A stretch of DNA of 64,000 nucleotides from Magnolia sinica (Eukaryota > Streptophyta > Magnoliopsida > Magnoliales > Magnoliaceae): positions 13,348,001 to 13,412,000 of the forward strand of contig NC_080588.1 of the NCBI RefSeq assembly GCF_029962835.1. The letters run 5' to 3'. Below are positions 26,402 through 37,035 of the stretch, one piece after another. Both the position numbers and the translations under genes were made by a program. The notes beneath the pieces are model-generated. The model had not been told where the DNA came from and ran no database searches. It saw only the letters and a list, made by a program, of their open reading frames with translations. The stretch's first letter is position 1. Every line of letters starts with the position of its first letter.

Positions 26402-27086
26402 TTATGCCGCAGCAGTCGTGTGTTCAACCTCAAGAATGATCCTGGATTGATCAGGAACGCCAACCAGTTCTGATTCCAAAAAGGCAGCAACTTCCCTATT
26501 CTTCGTTTGTTTAGCTTGCTCGATATTGACAACTTGAGTATTCGTTTCAAGCTCCTCCTTGATTTGACGAATAGTTAAATTTTCTGCTTCTTTCTGACCC
26601 TTGAGAAGCAGAATCTCTCTCTCAAGAATAGCAATTTGATCATCAATGATCGCCTTATTTCTATCAGAAACTTTCAACTTCTCATGAAGAGATTGACTAA
26701 CAGCATCGCAATTAGCAAGGACGTCGTCTGAACGAAAGAGTTTCTCCTTAAGTAGTGCCAATTCTTTCTGACAATTTAGAATTTCTGGAGCAATGACCGT
26801 ACTTCGCGCTGTTTTAAGTCTTTGGTGGAGTCGTAAAACTGTGACAAGGAGTCGTGAAGAGACTGAGCATTGACATGTGCCAGACGAGCCAAATGGGTAA
26901 GAACGGCTAAGGCACTGTCCAAAAAGGGCCATTGGGCTGGATCTTTAAAAGTGCTGATGATAACAGAGATTGCCTTCTTGAAGAATCCCATCATAAGAGG
27001 GGACACCTTTTCCAATGAGAGTTTATCAAAAACTGTGGCTACTGAATTAGACCCTTCAGACCCGCTTGGAGTTGGCACAACCAAAG

Positions 27087-27122
27087 CTAAAAAAAAAGAG
27101 AAGAGATTATGAATTTAAAAGA

Positions 27123-27153
<31 letters not shown>

Positions 27154-27195
27154 ACGATATAAAGTAAGGAAAGAAGAAAAAAAGAAGATACACAC
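27087..27195 (-). other. Predicted intron 2 of antisense gene
   Basis: The minus-strand donor is GATAAC|GTGTGT and the acceptor CTTTTTTTTTAG|CTTTGG, 109 bp apart, with an (AT)n tract (27125-27153) inside. It separates the Ser/Thr-rich part from the coiled-coil exon. The exact phase was not settled. Confidence 0.45.
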
Positions 27196-29363
27196 GTTAT
27201 CTAGGGGCAACAGTGGAAGTAGCTTAAACAGAATAGGTTTCGGGTGCTCAGATTTAGGTGTGTCTGTAGTCACGGCAACATTGAAAGAAAGCTCCTGAAC
27301 CCCTACGGTACTTGAGTCGAGAGTAGTCGGAGTTGGGACATCAACTAGATCGGAGAAGAATTCTAAACTTCGGGCTACTGGCTGGAAAGGAGGAGGACGC
27401 ACAATAGGAGATTTATCAATCTGAATGGGGGCATCAGATGTTGTGGTGACTATTGGCAAGGTTTCTCCTGTGCTATGAGTAAGAAGTATATTTCCCATTG
27501 TTGCTTGAATTTCTGATGATTAAGCCTCTGTATCCCTTACTGTTGATGTTTCACGAGCAACTATATTGGCAGTTTCCACGATACATGGAGAATATGAGTC
27601 GTCAAAAGAAAAGAAGATATTCACGCCGGGATAATAGTCAGATTCTCCATAATCAAGTTGCTCCTCTTCTAGGGAGGTCAATGTGATCGGATGAGAGGCA
27701 TCCGTGCAAGTGATTGGGGCATTAGGAAGCGGAGACTTGGCTTTAACATCAACTTCTTCTCCAATATCCACTTCAGCATCAGTATCTTCATTTATCAAAG
27801 CATCTCCCTCATTAGTTAAGCTCGTGGGAAAAGATGTGTCATCACTCACAGTATTAGCTGAATATTCTGACGAACTGTCTTCCTCCGATATAGTTTTTTT
27901 TTCCTTTATAAGTAGTCTTCACGGGAAGAAGACACACACTCTGAGTAGGAGAAGGGACCTGTTGTGCCAAAATTTTAGGAGATAATGACTTGGCACGCGA
28001 GCGAGTCATAGGAGATGTAGTGATAGTAATCCGATTCACGGCAGGAGAGGCTATGACTGTAGCATGACTTGTTGTGGTTGCTGCATGACCCATGGCAGAG
28101 ACAACTGTGGTGGTTGCATATTCAATAGTGGGAGAAATTGTATAAGTGATGGGCTCTGTAGTAGGAGGAATGGCGAGAGCAGGGTGTGTAAGCTGATCTC
28201 CTCCTTCAAGAGTAGGGGAAGACAAAATACTGCCTGCAGTTTCAAATTCATCGCAAGGAGTGACTGGTCTCTCTCCTCGTTTTATCAAATCCAAAAGAGA
28301 ACCAAAAGCAATCCATCCTTCTAGAGTATTCGGCATCTTTATTTCTCTAATGGGCTCTTCTACGGAAATTTTGCGACAAAGCTGTCCCGGAACAACAACC
28401 TGGTCTTTCTCCTTAAAATATTCAATCCCTTACTCCAGCCTATAGTTCCTCAAGAGTGGAGGAGGTACCCAGATAGGCCGATCCATCGAAAAACTGTTGC
28501 ATACCAAGTAGTAATGATGTGCCCACCACCGCATCCAGGAATATGAAGCCATCACTCGATGATTATACCCTGGGAGAAGAAATTGAGAGCTGAAACTTCT
28601 TGTTAAGAGTTGTTTCCATATTAGAGCCTAATTATAGGGGTCGACTCCATAGTTTCTCATTGTTCGTGTTACTTCCTCCCCTGCCTAAGGCATAGCTTGA
28701 TCATACCCAAATTATCTGGAAAATCGACTAAGATAATACAGTTCTCGCCAGAACTCTACTCCTCGCATGGGAAGGCTGCAAGAACGAATATAAAGAAAGA
28801 AGGTTCTCTCAATGGGTTCTAAGTCATTGTTATCTTCAACATCCTTGTCTTCAGCTTGGTAATCCAAATAGAAAGGGAAGAAGTCAATGGATTATGTGTT
28901 GTCAATTTTATTCACTATACAGTCATACCCCTTCTTTATCATCTTTCGCTTTAAGAAATGCCATAGAGGTAGATGATTGGGATGGACATAAGCCTTCTCT
29001 GAGTCACCATAAGTCTAGGGAAAATAAATGCGAAGCCAGCTGGAGAAATAGTGCCATGGAGTGAAAGAAGATGAAACTCCTATTGTTGGGCTTGAGCCGT
29101 GCACCGTAACATGACCAAAAGCTCTATATAACGAGCATAACACAAGAGGGGCCAGAGAATATTTTCTTTTTGCCTTCCGCCATTGCGCCTACCGCCACAA
29201 ATAAGGTTGGTCGAATAGAGTCTGAGCTTTTTGAGTTAGGAAGCACGACTAAGCTTAACCAGTAGGCCAAGAAAGTGCTAACTCAATTTCAGTGGTGAAT
29301 TCGTTCGGACCCTTTATCTTTTTAAAATAAGCTTCTAGTTAGACATAATGGCTGCCAGGGAAC

Positions 29364-29458
29364 CTAAAAAAAAGGGAGGGGGGAAGAAAGATGGATTAAC
29401 AATTTATATCTATAGGCAAATGTCGTCTGAAAGATAAGAAAAATGTTAGAACACTTAC
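29364..29458 (-). other. Predicted intron 1 of antisense gene
   Basis: On the minus strand the donor is CT|GTAAGTGT and the acceptor is a pyrimidine run, CCCTCCCTTTTTTTTAG|GTTCCC, 95 bp apart. Reading across keeps the protein-like frame (RYLL then FPGSHYV). Confidence 0.55.
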
Positions 29459-30669
29459 AGCAAGTATCGGGAAAAGTGTGCAAGCCAATGAAGAGGGGAT
29501 ATTTTATGGACATCAGGGCAATAAGACATTTCATGGAAGAGTTCGATTGTTGATGCTGAAATCTTAGGCGTTCTGTTGGGAGTAACATAGGCGAATTCCT
29601 CGTTTGTAGGAACATATTCATCTATGAAAGATCCGAAGATGGGCAGGCCAGCCATCCTATATAGATCTCATAAGGTACTTACTTCCTCGACCGGAAGGTG
29701 GAAAGAATTCGTAGTAGAGGACCAGTATTTTAGAAAGGCCTTATAAATCATCGTGTCCTTTTGGAAGAACTTTGAGGTGGCTTCTATAGCATGATATATC
29801 TTTGCTGCAATAAGAACATCTTCATACTTCTTTAAGATCGCTTTGGTCCATGCGCTGTAATATGGATGATCAATCCAAAGACCCCGTGTCCTGAATTCTT
29901 CTTTACCCCACAGGGAGTCGCAATCACAAAAATGTTGTTGAATCGTTTCAAAGAAATGAGTGGGGAATAAGGCGTGGGGGTTGTAACATGGCGTGAGGAA
30001 GCGCATGCATGTTATTTGCCTGGTCTTTTGGACTAAGCCTTTCTCCATGAGACAACCTTCGAGAAGTTGCGGCTCTTTGATCACCCAATTTGACATGTAT
30101 AGGAGTCTGTGTTGTGTCATATAGTCGGTCGATTCACTTTGGATTATGGATCAGTGGTGTTGGAGATGCAAAGGAAAAGTAATAGTCTCGTCTTTGTAAG
30201 GGTTGCGAAATTTGATCGCATCGGCACTTGACTTGATCGAATCATAGGCATTCTGGAAACGCCTGTGGTTTTGTTCCCATATCTTTTCCTGAAAGGCTTT
30301 ATCTTTACTATTTTCTCTTGTTTTCTTTAAAATCGCGAGAGCAGGAGAAGCTTTAGCAACAGAAAGATGAGTGTTGTCTGTGCGAATATTGGTTGTGGAC
30401 TTCAACCAGTTGTCCCAATCAGATTCATGTCCTGTAGTAGGGGGTCCCTTTATCTCCTTCATTAGCACAGTTGTACGAATGTAGTCAGACAGACACTGGA
30501 TGCGTTTAGCAAAGTTGATAATGGTGGGAGTTGGTTCTTTGAAGGAGGAAGAGTAACCTTCAGTAGACCTGGGTCTTTTCTAACTACGGGTTTCAGCTAG
30601 TTGCGAGCCAGAGGACCCAACAGTACTTGGGGAGGCATGAGGTCTTTTTGAGCTAGCCATCAGGAAATC

Positions 30670-31187
30670 TACACAAGAGTCAGTAAACAAGTTAAAACCA
30701 AGGAAAGAAATTTACTAAGTTTTGAAAATTTGAAGGAGAAGTGTAAAAGCTTGCTGAGAAAAGGGAAGTGAATTTTAAATAAAGTTTAAAGTCAGCATTG
30801 TGCGTAGGGTGTTGTGCACAAATCGTTGTGCGCTACCTGTCCTTACGTGCTAAGTATTGTTGTGCGCAGAGAAGCGTTGTGCACAAGAATTCATTGTGCA
30901 CAGGAAAGTTTGACGCACAAAAGGGGCGACGCAAGCAGAGAATGAAGTAAAGGCGTAGAGTGGAGATCCTGTATTTATAGACTGGCACTCGCCCATTGTG
31001 CGCAGTTTGCTGTGTGCAGTTGGTTGTGCACAACTCATTGCGCACCAGAACATTGTGCGCCAAAAATTATATGAAGCGCACAATGAAGAAAAGGAAAGCA
31101 AAAATGGTTAGAATAATTGAAATATTGATCCTACATTATTTATTTTGTAGATAAAAATTTAAAAAAATGCAGGATCAAGGGGGCATC
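30670..31187. promoter_or_regulatory. Spacer with repeated TTGTGCGCA palindromes, ending in a polypurine tract
   Basis: Copies of TTGTGCGCA/TTGTGCACA occur about a dozen times between 30790 and 31080, upstream of the antisense gene on its own strand and next to the 3' LTR. The tract 'gatcaagggggcatc' (31173-31187) directly precedes the LTR and is the probable plus-strand primer. Confidence 0.6.
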
Positions 31188-31989
31188 TGTTGAGGCATAA
31201 AAAGAGAGATAGAAAGGCAGCAAGAATTCGTTGTGTGCAGACGACCGTTGTGCGCAGATAATTGTTGTGCGCAGAGAGGCATTGTGCGCCGAAAGGAGTC
31301 AGTTCACACAATAAAATCCGCACAATAGAGTCGACATAAAGAAATCCACACGGTGGAGTTCTCATAAAGGAGTCCGCATAGTGGGGTTCGCATAGAGGAG
31401 ACCGCATAGAAGGGAATTGGCGCACAAGAGATACCACACAATGACGACGTGGCATGTTTATACATGTGAGAGGGCTATAAATACCTCGTGACCCCTCCAA
31501 GGGGGTCATTAGCATCCAATTGAGGAAGAGGGAAAGATCTCGAAAGAGGAGAGATATAGAGTCCGCACTCATTGTGCGGAACAGATGTTGTGCGGTGCAC
31601 AACATTACCGAGCGTACAACAGTGCCCAACACACGACAGTGCTCAACGTACAGCAGTGTTCAGCGCGTAATAGTCTCCAGCGTGCTATAGCCTCCAGCAT
31701 ACAACGTTTCCAACACATAGTGTCTTAGTGCATGATGCCCTTATGCAAACCCTTATGCACAATGCTGCCAAATATTTATTTTATATTACAATTTATAAAT
31801 ATTTTATTTTAGAATCAAAGGAGAAGAAATGATGTAAAAGAACTTGGAATGAATAAATGATATGATTATCTTCTTCATCTTCTTTTGTTTATCATTAAGT
31901 GAATGAGATTCCCAAATCGAATGCATTTGTTTCTTGTTTGAAACATGCCCAAGGTCTGTATGTCATTTATAAAGGAACTAAGTTCAACA
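31188..31989 (+). mobile_element. 3' LTR of Tat-type gypsy element (802 bp)
   Basis: Begins TGTTGA and ends TCAACA, a 6-bp terminal inverted repeat, immediately after the polypurine tract. It contains the TTGTGCGCA palindromes (31230-31630), an ACGTGGC element (31447-31453) and TATAAATA at 31476. An A-rich run follows the end. The matching 5' LTR is not in the window. Confidence 0.75.
31476..31483 (+). promoter_or_regulatory. TATA box in gypsy LTR
   Basis: TATAAATA, about 25 bp downstream of an ACGTGGC (ABRE/G-box-like) core at 31447-31453. Good spacing for an LTR promoter. Confidence 0.55.
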
Positions 31990-32491
31990 GTAAAAAAAAA
32001 AAAAAAAAAGGTAAAAAACGTCTAGTTCGATCGATCGAGTAATGCCTTCAATCAAAAGCCCTCCTTCGATGGAATCAAAGGCTAGTTCGATGGCATTGAA
32101 AATTCCAAAAATTATGCATTTTTTTGCTAAACATTTTTGGACGCCTTCAATCAATCGAGGATCGAGGATCACAAAAAAATGTTATTTTGGGCATACGATT
32201 TCACAACAGCTTCTTACATCTTCTAGCGTTACTTATCATATTCTAATTAAGCTTCTAAGGCTAAATGATGATTAACAAGGTATACCTTTTAAGGTTAAGA
32301 TCATATAGATGTTATGAGGTTATTTTTAGTCAAGGTTAGGGTCACCAAGGTACCTCATTTACTTGTTCTTTGCTCCTTGATGCTCATATCCTCTGGTGTC
32401 TTTGGTCTTCAACTTCTAAGATCTCAACCAACTACATGATACAAAAAATCACATGATTGGCAAACAAGGTGCACAAATTAGTGCACTAACA
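31990..32491 (-). mobile_element. Truncated copia-type LTR, same family as solo LTR at 46435
   Basis: On the minus strand it starts TGTTAGTGCACTAATTTGTG at 32491, resembling the LTR start at 46435. The shared blocks 'ttggtgaccctaacctt' and TCGAT...ATCGA palindromes follow in the same order. It is cut off at 31989, next to the gypsy LTR. Confidence 0.6.
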
Positions 32492-34374
32492 ATAGTGAAG
32501 AAGAAAACTCTATATTGTTGCCCCCTGGAGGCATTTTGTCAAACCACGTAAATCCTTATGCATGTTGTCTCTTGTTTTTGGCTCGGCCCTTTCGGCTTTT
32601 GCTTGGCCATTTTCTTTTGTGTTTTAGCTTCACTGACATTAATGAATGACCTACATCAAAGGTGGGGCTCACACAATGAATAATCCATATCATAGGTTGG
32701 CCCTACATAATGGACTTTGGATGTGAGAAGGACCAAATAGACTTTCCAAATAATTACTTGTAATGTTGGAAACTAAATATGATTTTCTACTTTTTAGATG
32801 ATTAGGTATGTTTTTTTTACCAAACATATTCATCCGTTAATTAAGTACAAACCAAGATAAGCTACTTATAGCTTAAGTAACTTATCTAAAATAATTTACC
32901 ATCCAAACACTTCCTTAGAATGAAAATAGTCAATGGTCCAAATTCACCAAGCATTACTTTTTAGTGGGAAATTAGGAACCATAAAGTAATTTGAATTTTG
33001 GATGATGATTTATGTAAAGTGTGTTTCAGGATTTGGACAATCTAATTGATTGATGTCTACCAAGTGTAAATTTTTTAATACATGGTCCAAACCCAAACCA
33101 ATTAAGAAACAGGCCTAGATGTTTAACCTTGAGCTAGGCCCTCGACTCTAAAACTCCAGCTCAAGCTTGGCCCATTAACAATCCTACTTGCAAATCACTT
33201 CCTCTCTCTCCACATGTATTTCACCTGCTCTACAACCATTGTTTGAATTATCCCCAAAATATCTCTTATATTATTTTTATCTCTAGATCATCAATACTGA
33301 TAACACTAATAGTGATACCAATAACATTGGTAGTGTATATATATATAGGTATCAATAATGTATCACTATGTATCGCCAACGTATCAATATCGCCAATCTA
33401 ATCGCCAATATTTTCAACCGTGTAGATTCCAAATGTCGCTTATATTACCAATGTACTGATATCGCCAATATTTTCTACTGTGTAAATTATAAATGATGTT
33501 TCTGTCACAAGTTTATCAATAATATTTCAATAATATCACCGGCGTATTGTTATCACCAAAAATTAGTTTATTAAAAAAATCATTTCAAATTTTTTTTAAT
33601 GGGCACATGGTTGTGTGCAGTATTCAATTTGTCGTTGACATAATATTGATAATATTTCAATATTATTGTCATCGCAACATGCGCAATGTTGAGATCAGAA
33701 CCTTTCGTTTCGTTTCCACGTGTTGAAGATTTATTAGCAAAACATCATGTTGTCAATATTTTGCCATATTAATGGATGTTTAGATGGAAAGTCGGATGGT
33801 TAGATAGGATGGATGGTTCGTTAGACTAATTTCTTACAACTACGTACGTGTTTTTAGACCCCCTATTAAATATATGTATTTTAGCAGTTCTTGAAGTTTT
33901 ACTAAAAATTCTACCGTTTCTAATATGTTTTATTACATTTTTTGTTACGCGCTATATTATTGGTGATACCGATATCGTTTTCTTATCCCCGGCGAACTAG
34001 ACTTATAGCGATAGCGATACTTCTATCGGTGCTTAGAGCTGGTATAAGAATCTCAACCGAGAGTCATCGTACCATCATTTTCTAAACCTCGATATTTCCG
34101 AAATCTGTCAAAATTTATGATAACACCCCAAAAGATAATGCATCTACTACCGTCGATATCGACAGTGACAGGACCATAGCACATGTACACATCAGATTTG
34201 TAGCTGAACAAGACAAATCCAAAGGTGATCTTTGAGTAGGATTCATACAATGCTCGGCACTAATGCTTGTACGAGGCCTTTGGGCTTTACAGCATGTGCA
34301 AGTGGGGCCATCATGGTTAAATGATCCTAACCTCTGATATGATGGGCCTCTTCCTCGATGACCCATGCACCCAC
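32492..34374. other. AT-rich intergenic DNA with short degenerate repeats
   Basis: No gene seen. From about 33290 to 33670 the words 'tatcgccaat' and 'atcaataat' recur irregularly, a degenerate short-period repeat. 'ggtggggctcacacaatg'-type words at 32660-32710 are remnants of dispersed elements. Confidence 0.5.
34366..34373. other. Target-site duplication TGCACCCA (left)
   Basis: Exact partner at 34897-34904, bracketing the MULE-type MITE. Confidence 0.8.
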
Positions 34375-34896
34375 GGACGCGGTTTGGCTAGTGACGCTGC
34401 CATCAGCCAGGTGGCTAGTGGTCGGTGCTTTGTGGACCCCACCATGATGTATGTGTTTTATCCATGCCGTTCATCCATTTTGAAAGATAATTTTAGGGCA
34501 TGATACCAAAAGTGAGGTAGATCTAAATCTCAGGTGGACCACACCGGGAAAATAGTAGTGATGGGAATGTCCACCATTAAAAACCTCCAAGGGCCCACTG
34601 TAATGGTTATTTGATTCTAACCTGTTGATTAGATCATACAGACTTGGTTGAAGGGAAAAAATATCAGCTTGATCCAAATATTTTGTGGCCCCCAAGAAGA
34701 TTTAATGGTGGGCGTTCAATCAACACTGTGCGGTCCACTTGAGATTTGGATCAACCTCATTTTTGGGTTCATACCATAAAATGATCTGTAAGAATGGGTG
34801 GACGGCATGGATGAAACACATACATCATGATGGGGCCCACAGAGCACCGACCACTAGCCATTGGCTAGTGGCAGGGTCAGTAGCCAATCCGTTTCC
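34375..34896. mobile_element. MULE-type MITE with very long TIRs (522 bp)
   Basis: The left end GGACGCGGTTTGGCTAGTGAC pairs with the reverse complement of the right end, GGAAACGGATTGGCTACTGAC. The inverted match runs, with mismatches, for about 200-250 bp, so nearly the whole element can fold back. It is flanked by TGCACCCA (34366-34373 and 34897-34904); the ninth base differs (C/A), fitting a 9-bp MULE duplication with one change. No transposase is encoded. It carries two GTGGGGCCCAC-like words in its TIRs. Confidence 0.85.
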
Positions 34897-35067
34897 TGCA
34901 CCCAAAGCCCAAGGTTGGAAGTATTTTCCCTTCTCTTGGGACGAATGTGAACCAGTATCATAGTCTTTCTTAGCCATTCATTTGTCGGCCACCTATTGAA
35001 AGGCTAGGATTCATGGTTTGTTCACCATTCATGCTGGCCCAGTAATACAAAGTGTTGTGATCACGTG

Positions 35068-35469
35068 TAGAGCTTTGCTAAGCACACACGCATGTGCAAG
35101 AAAGCATTTGTACATGCTACACATTTACCAGCATAGTATATACGTGCGGGATCTAGTCCATCCATTAGAATGGTCCGACCTTCTACATGACCCCCCAAAA
35201 AAAAAAAATGTGGTCCAATCAGCATTTGGGCCTAATATTGAAAACAGGTGTATGTGTTAGAAAATTTCATCTATGTTTTTTAAAGCCGGACACTTGTTTT
35301 GCAAACTGTGGCCCAGATCACCAATGGATCAACCTGATTCTTGGGCTAGGGCATCAATTTAGCAGTGCCGTTCTAATGAATGGATTGGATCTCAGACCTA
35401 TCGTGCCATGTTGGAAAATCTGTGGCCGTGAGCTTTATTGCATGTGCGTGTGCACTTAGCAATGTTCTA
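35068..35469. mobile_element. TIR element of about 400 bp
   Basis: The left end TAGAGCTTTGCTAAGCACAC and the reverse complement of the right end TAGAACATTGCTAAGTGCAC match for about 38 bp. The right half is also found, diverged, at 41590-41830 inside the CACTA element. I see no convincing duplication at the ends. No coding. Confidence 0.6.
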
Positions 35470-35715
35470 TATTATAAACCAGTAGTGGGGTCCACAGCAT
35501 AAGCGGCCAGGAGCATGCTAAGTTCATGTGGGTGGCCATGATCAAAGGGGTTGGGCTCCCGATGGTATAATCTAAAACAGAAGTAAAAGGTGTGGTTCCT
35601 ATTACATATGGTTTGGATTGGATATGGTGCACATGAAATGGTCCAATTAAATTAGGCCCAGGCCCATTTATTTTCACAAGCCTGAAATTCAGGCCTAGCC
35701 TGTTTCATAGAGAGG

Positions 35716-35795
35716 TAGAGCTGGCACAGGATGACTCGACTCGTCCAACTCGTTTAGACCCGACTCTAAACTCGACTCGTGTATATATACACGCG

Positions 35796-35826
<31 letters not shown>

Positions 35827-36125
35827 ACACACACACACAGATATGAGGTTTCAGATGCTGTGTAGCTGATGGAGAGGCTATAATTCTAGCTAGTGTATTT
35901 AGGTTTTCAGTTGTGATTTCAGCCCATGTATACCGGTTGCACCTGACCCAACTCGGTACTTGTGACTGGGTCAGACTTGGCCTGGAGGCTAGACCCAAAC
36001 TCAGATCGGGTCAGGCATGTTGGACTTGATACCGAATTAGGTCGAGTTCAGGTCAGGTCTATTTCAAAACTGGATCAAGTTGGGTCAGCCTCAACTCGGT
36101 CCAACTCCATTGATTCCCAGCTCTA
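35716..36125. mobile_element. hAT-type MITE (410 bp) with 8-bp duplication TAGAGAGG
   Basis: Begins TAGAGCTGG, and its right end read in reverse begins TAGAGCTGG too. The flanks are TAGAGAGG (35708-35715) and TAGAGAGG (36126-36133), an exact 8-bp duplication as made by hAT transposases. The interior is a string of gactcgac/ggtcgag words plus a CA/CG microsatellite at 35787-35839. No transposase. Confidence 0.8.
35787..35839. repeat. (CA)n/(CG)n microsatellite inside hAT MITE
   Basis: An alternating purine/pyrimidine tract of TA, CG and CA steps. Such tracts can adopt Z-DNA. The open frame across it is artefactual. Confidence 0.9.
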
Positions 36126-36679
36126 TAGAGAGGCGAGCACTAAGTTCTATAAAAACACAACCTGGCCCACTTGTTGATGGGCCTACAAAACAGGCACATC
36201 CACATCTGATGAGCTGGAAATCAAGGATAATCTCAGCCCGCAGCTAGCTAGGCCCGAAGCCCAGTGGGCCATGGATCTTTTTAATCAATTTCGTAAACAA
36301 GGCTGGCCTGGACGAACGGCTAGAGTCTGGCCCTTCAGTCATGCCGAGTCTCATCGGGTGACTCAAAATTTTGTCAAGTCTAGTTGACTCGCCAAGTTTT
36401 GAGTCGAGTCACCAAGTTTTAGAACTTCCTTCTCAACCTTTAAAAGAAAGATAAACAAACAAAACCATCCTCCGATAACAGTAAAACAATGGAGCATAAA
36501 CATCTAATGAACAGACTATGACGACATCATTTCCAGTTTCATGGTTTTCTTCACAAAACAAGTAAAACTATTTCCAAAAAAATAAAAATATTAAATTTAG
36601 ATTTTATGGTTACGAGAGAATGCTCTCCTTTTTTTAATCATTATCGTTTTAACATTTTTATGAGAAGCTTGTGTGTGAG

Positions 36680-37035
36680 TCATGCTCCCCTGCGCACCTA
36701 CGCACGTGTGCACCTTTGCATACGTGTCATGGGTGTCTAATCTGAACGGTCCATGTGATGCGGAATCCCATGAAACCTCCTGTGACAAATTTTCACCCTG
36801 ATCTAAAATTCTGGTGGGCCATAGCAAAGAGAAATGCAAGTCAAGTGAGGAAACTATTTTCATTTTTCATGGCCCATCAAAGTTTTAGATCAAAGTAAAA
36901 CTTGGTCCCAGGGGGTTTCACGAGGTGTTGCTTCACTTGAACGGTTCAGATTTTGTATCCACATCACGTATGATGGGTTCTCAAAAAAGTTTGTATGTAG
37001 TACGTACGAACTGGTTCACAGGTGAGCGTCTCCGC
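36680..37035. mobile_element. Possible foldback (MULE-like) element
   Basis: An inner inverted repeat is clear: 'tgatctaaaattctggtgggcc' near 36800 against the reverse complement near 36880. The outer parts also pair: catgaaacctcctg against the reverse of cagggggtttcacg, and CTCCCCTGCGCACC against CTCACCTGTGAACC. No duplication was found. (AT)n lies just outside at 37047-37071. Confidence 0.45.

Larger units (their letters stand above)
26402..30659 (-). pseudogene. Antisense extra gene of Tat element, plant-mobile-domain-like, with introns
   Basis: The minus strand opens with MASSKRPHASPS at 30659. A long region resembling the aminotransferase-like plant mobile domain (PMD) follows: SDWDNWLKS (about 30420), LLYMSNWVIKEPQLLEG (30100), YYSAWTKAILKKY (29850) and AGLPIFGSFIDEYVPTNEEF (29650). 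Two introns with GT...AG borders are proposed. Between 28336 and 27196 the chain is Ser/Thr/Pro-rich and acidic. The last exon (27086-26402) ends in a long heptad-rich coiled coil (about 26790-26500). Stops (for example at about 29667 and in the N-terminal part) make it a pseudogene. Antisense ORFs behind pol are known in Grande-type Tat elements; their function is unknown. Confidence 0.6.
18206..31989 (+). mobile_element. Decayed Ty3/gypsy retrotransposon, Tat-type, with antisense gene
   Basis: Domain order on the plus strand is gag, protease, RT, RNase H, second RNase H and integrase (19290-25080), followed by a long 3' region with an antisense gene (26402-30659), a polypurine tract and a 3' LTR (31188-31989). 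A second archaeal-type RNase H and an extra ORF behind pol are known features of the Tat lineage (Grande, Retand, Ogre). Many stops and frameshifts are present. No 5' LTR or primer site is recognisable before 19290, so the left boundary is uncertain and the copy is probably 5'-truncated. Confidence 0.75.

Noticed and set aside
30833..31632. Minus-strand frames with Cys-Ala-Gln-rich repeats
   Set aside because: They are translations of the TTGTGCGCA repeats in the LTR and spacer.
33290..33670. Possible satellite
   Set aside because: Words recur irregularly without a fixed period; treated as degenerate low-complexity DNA.
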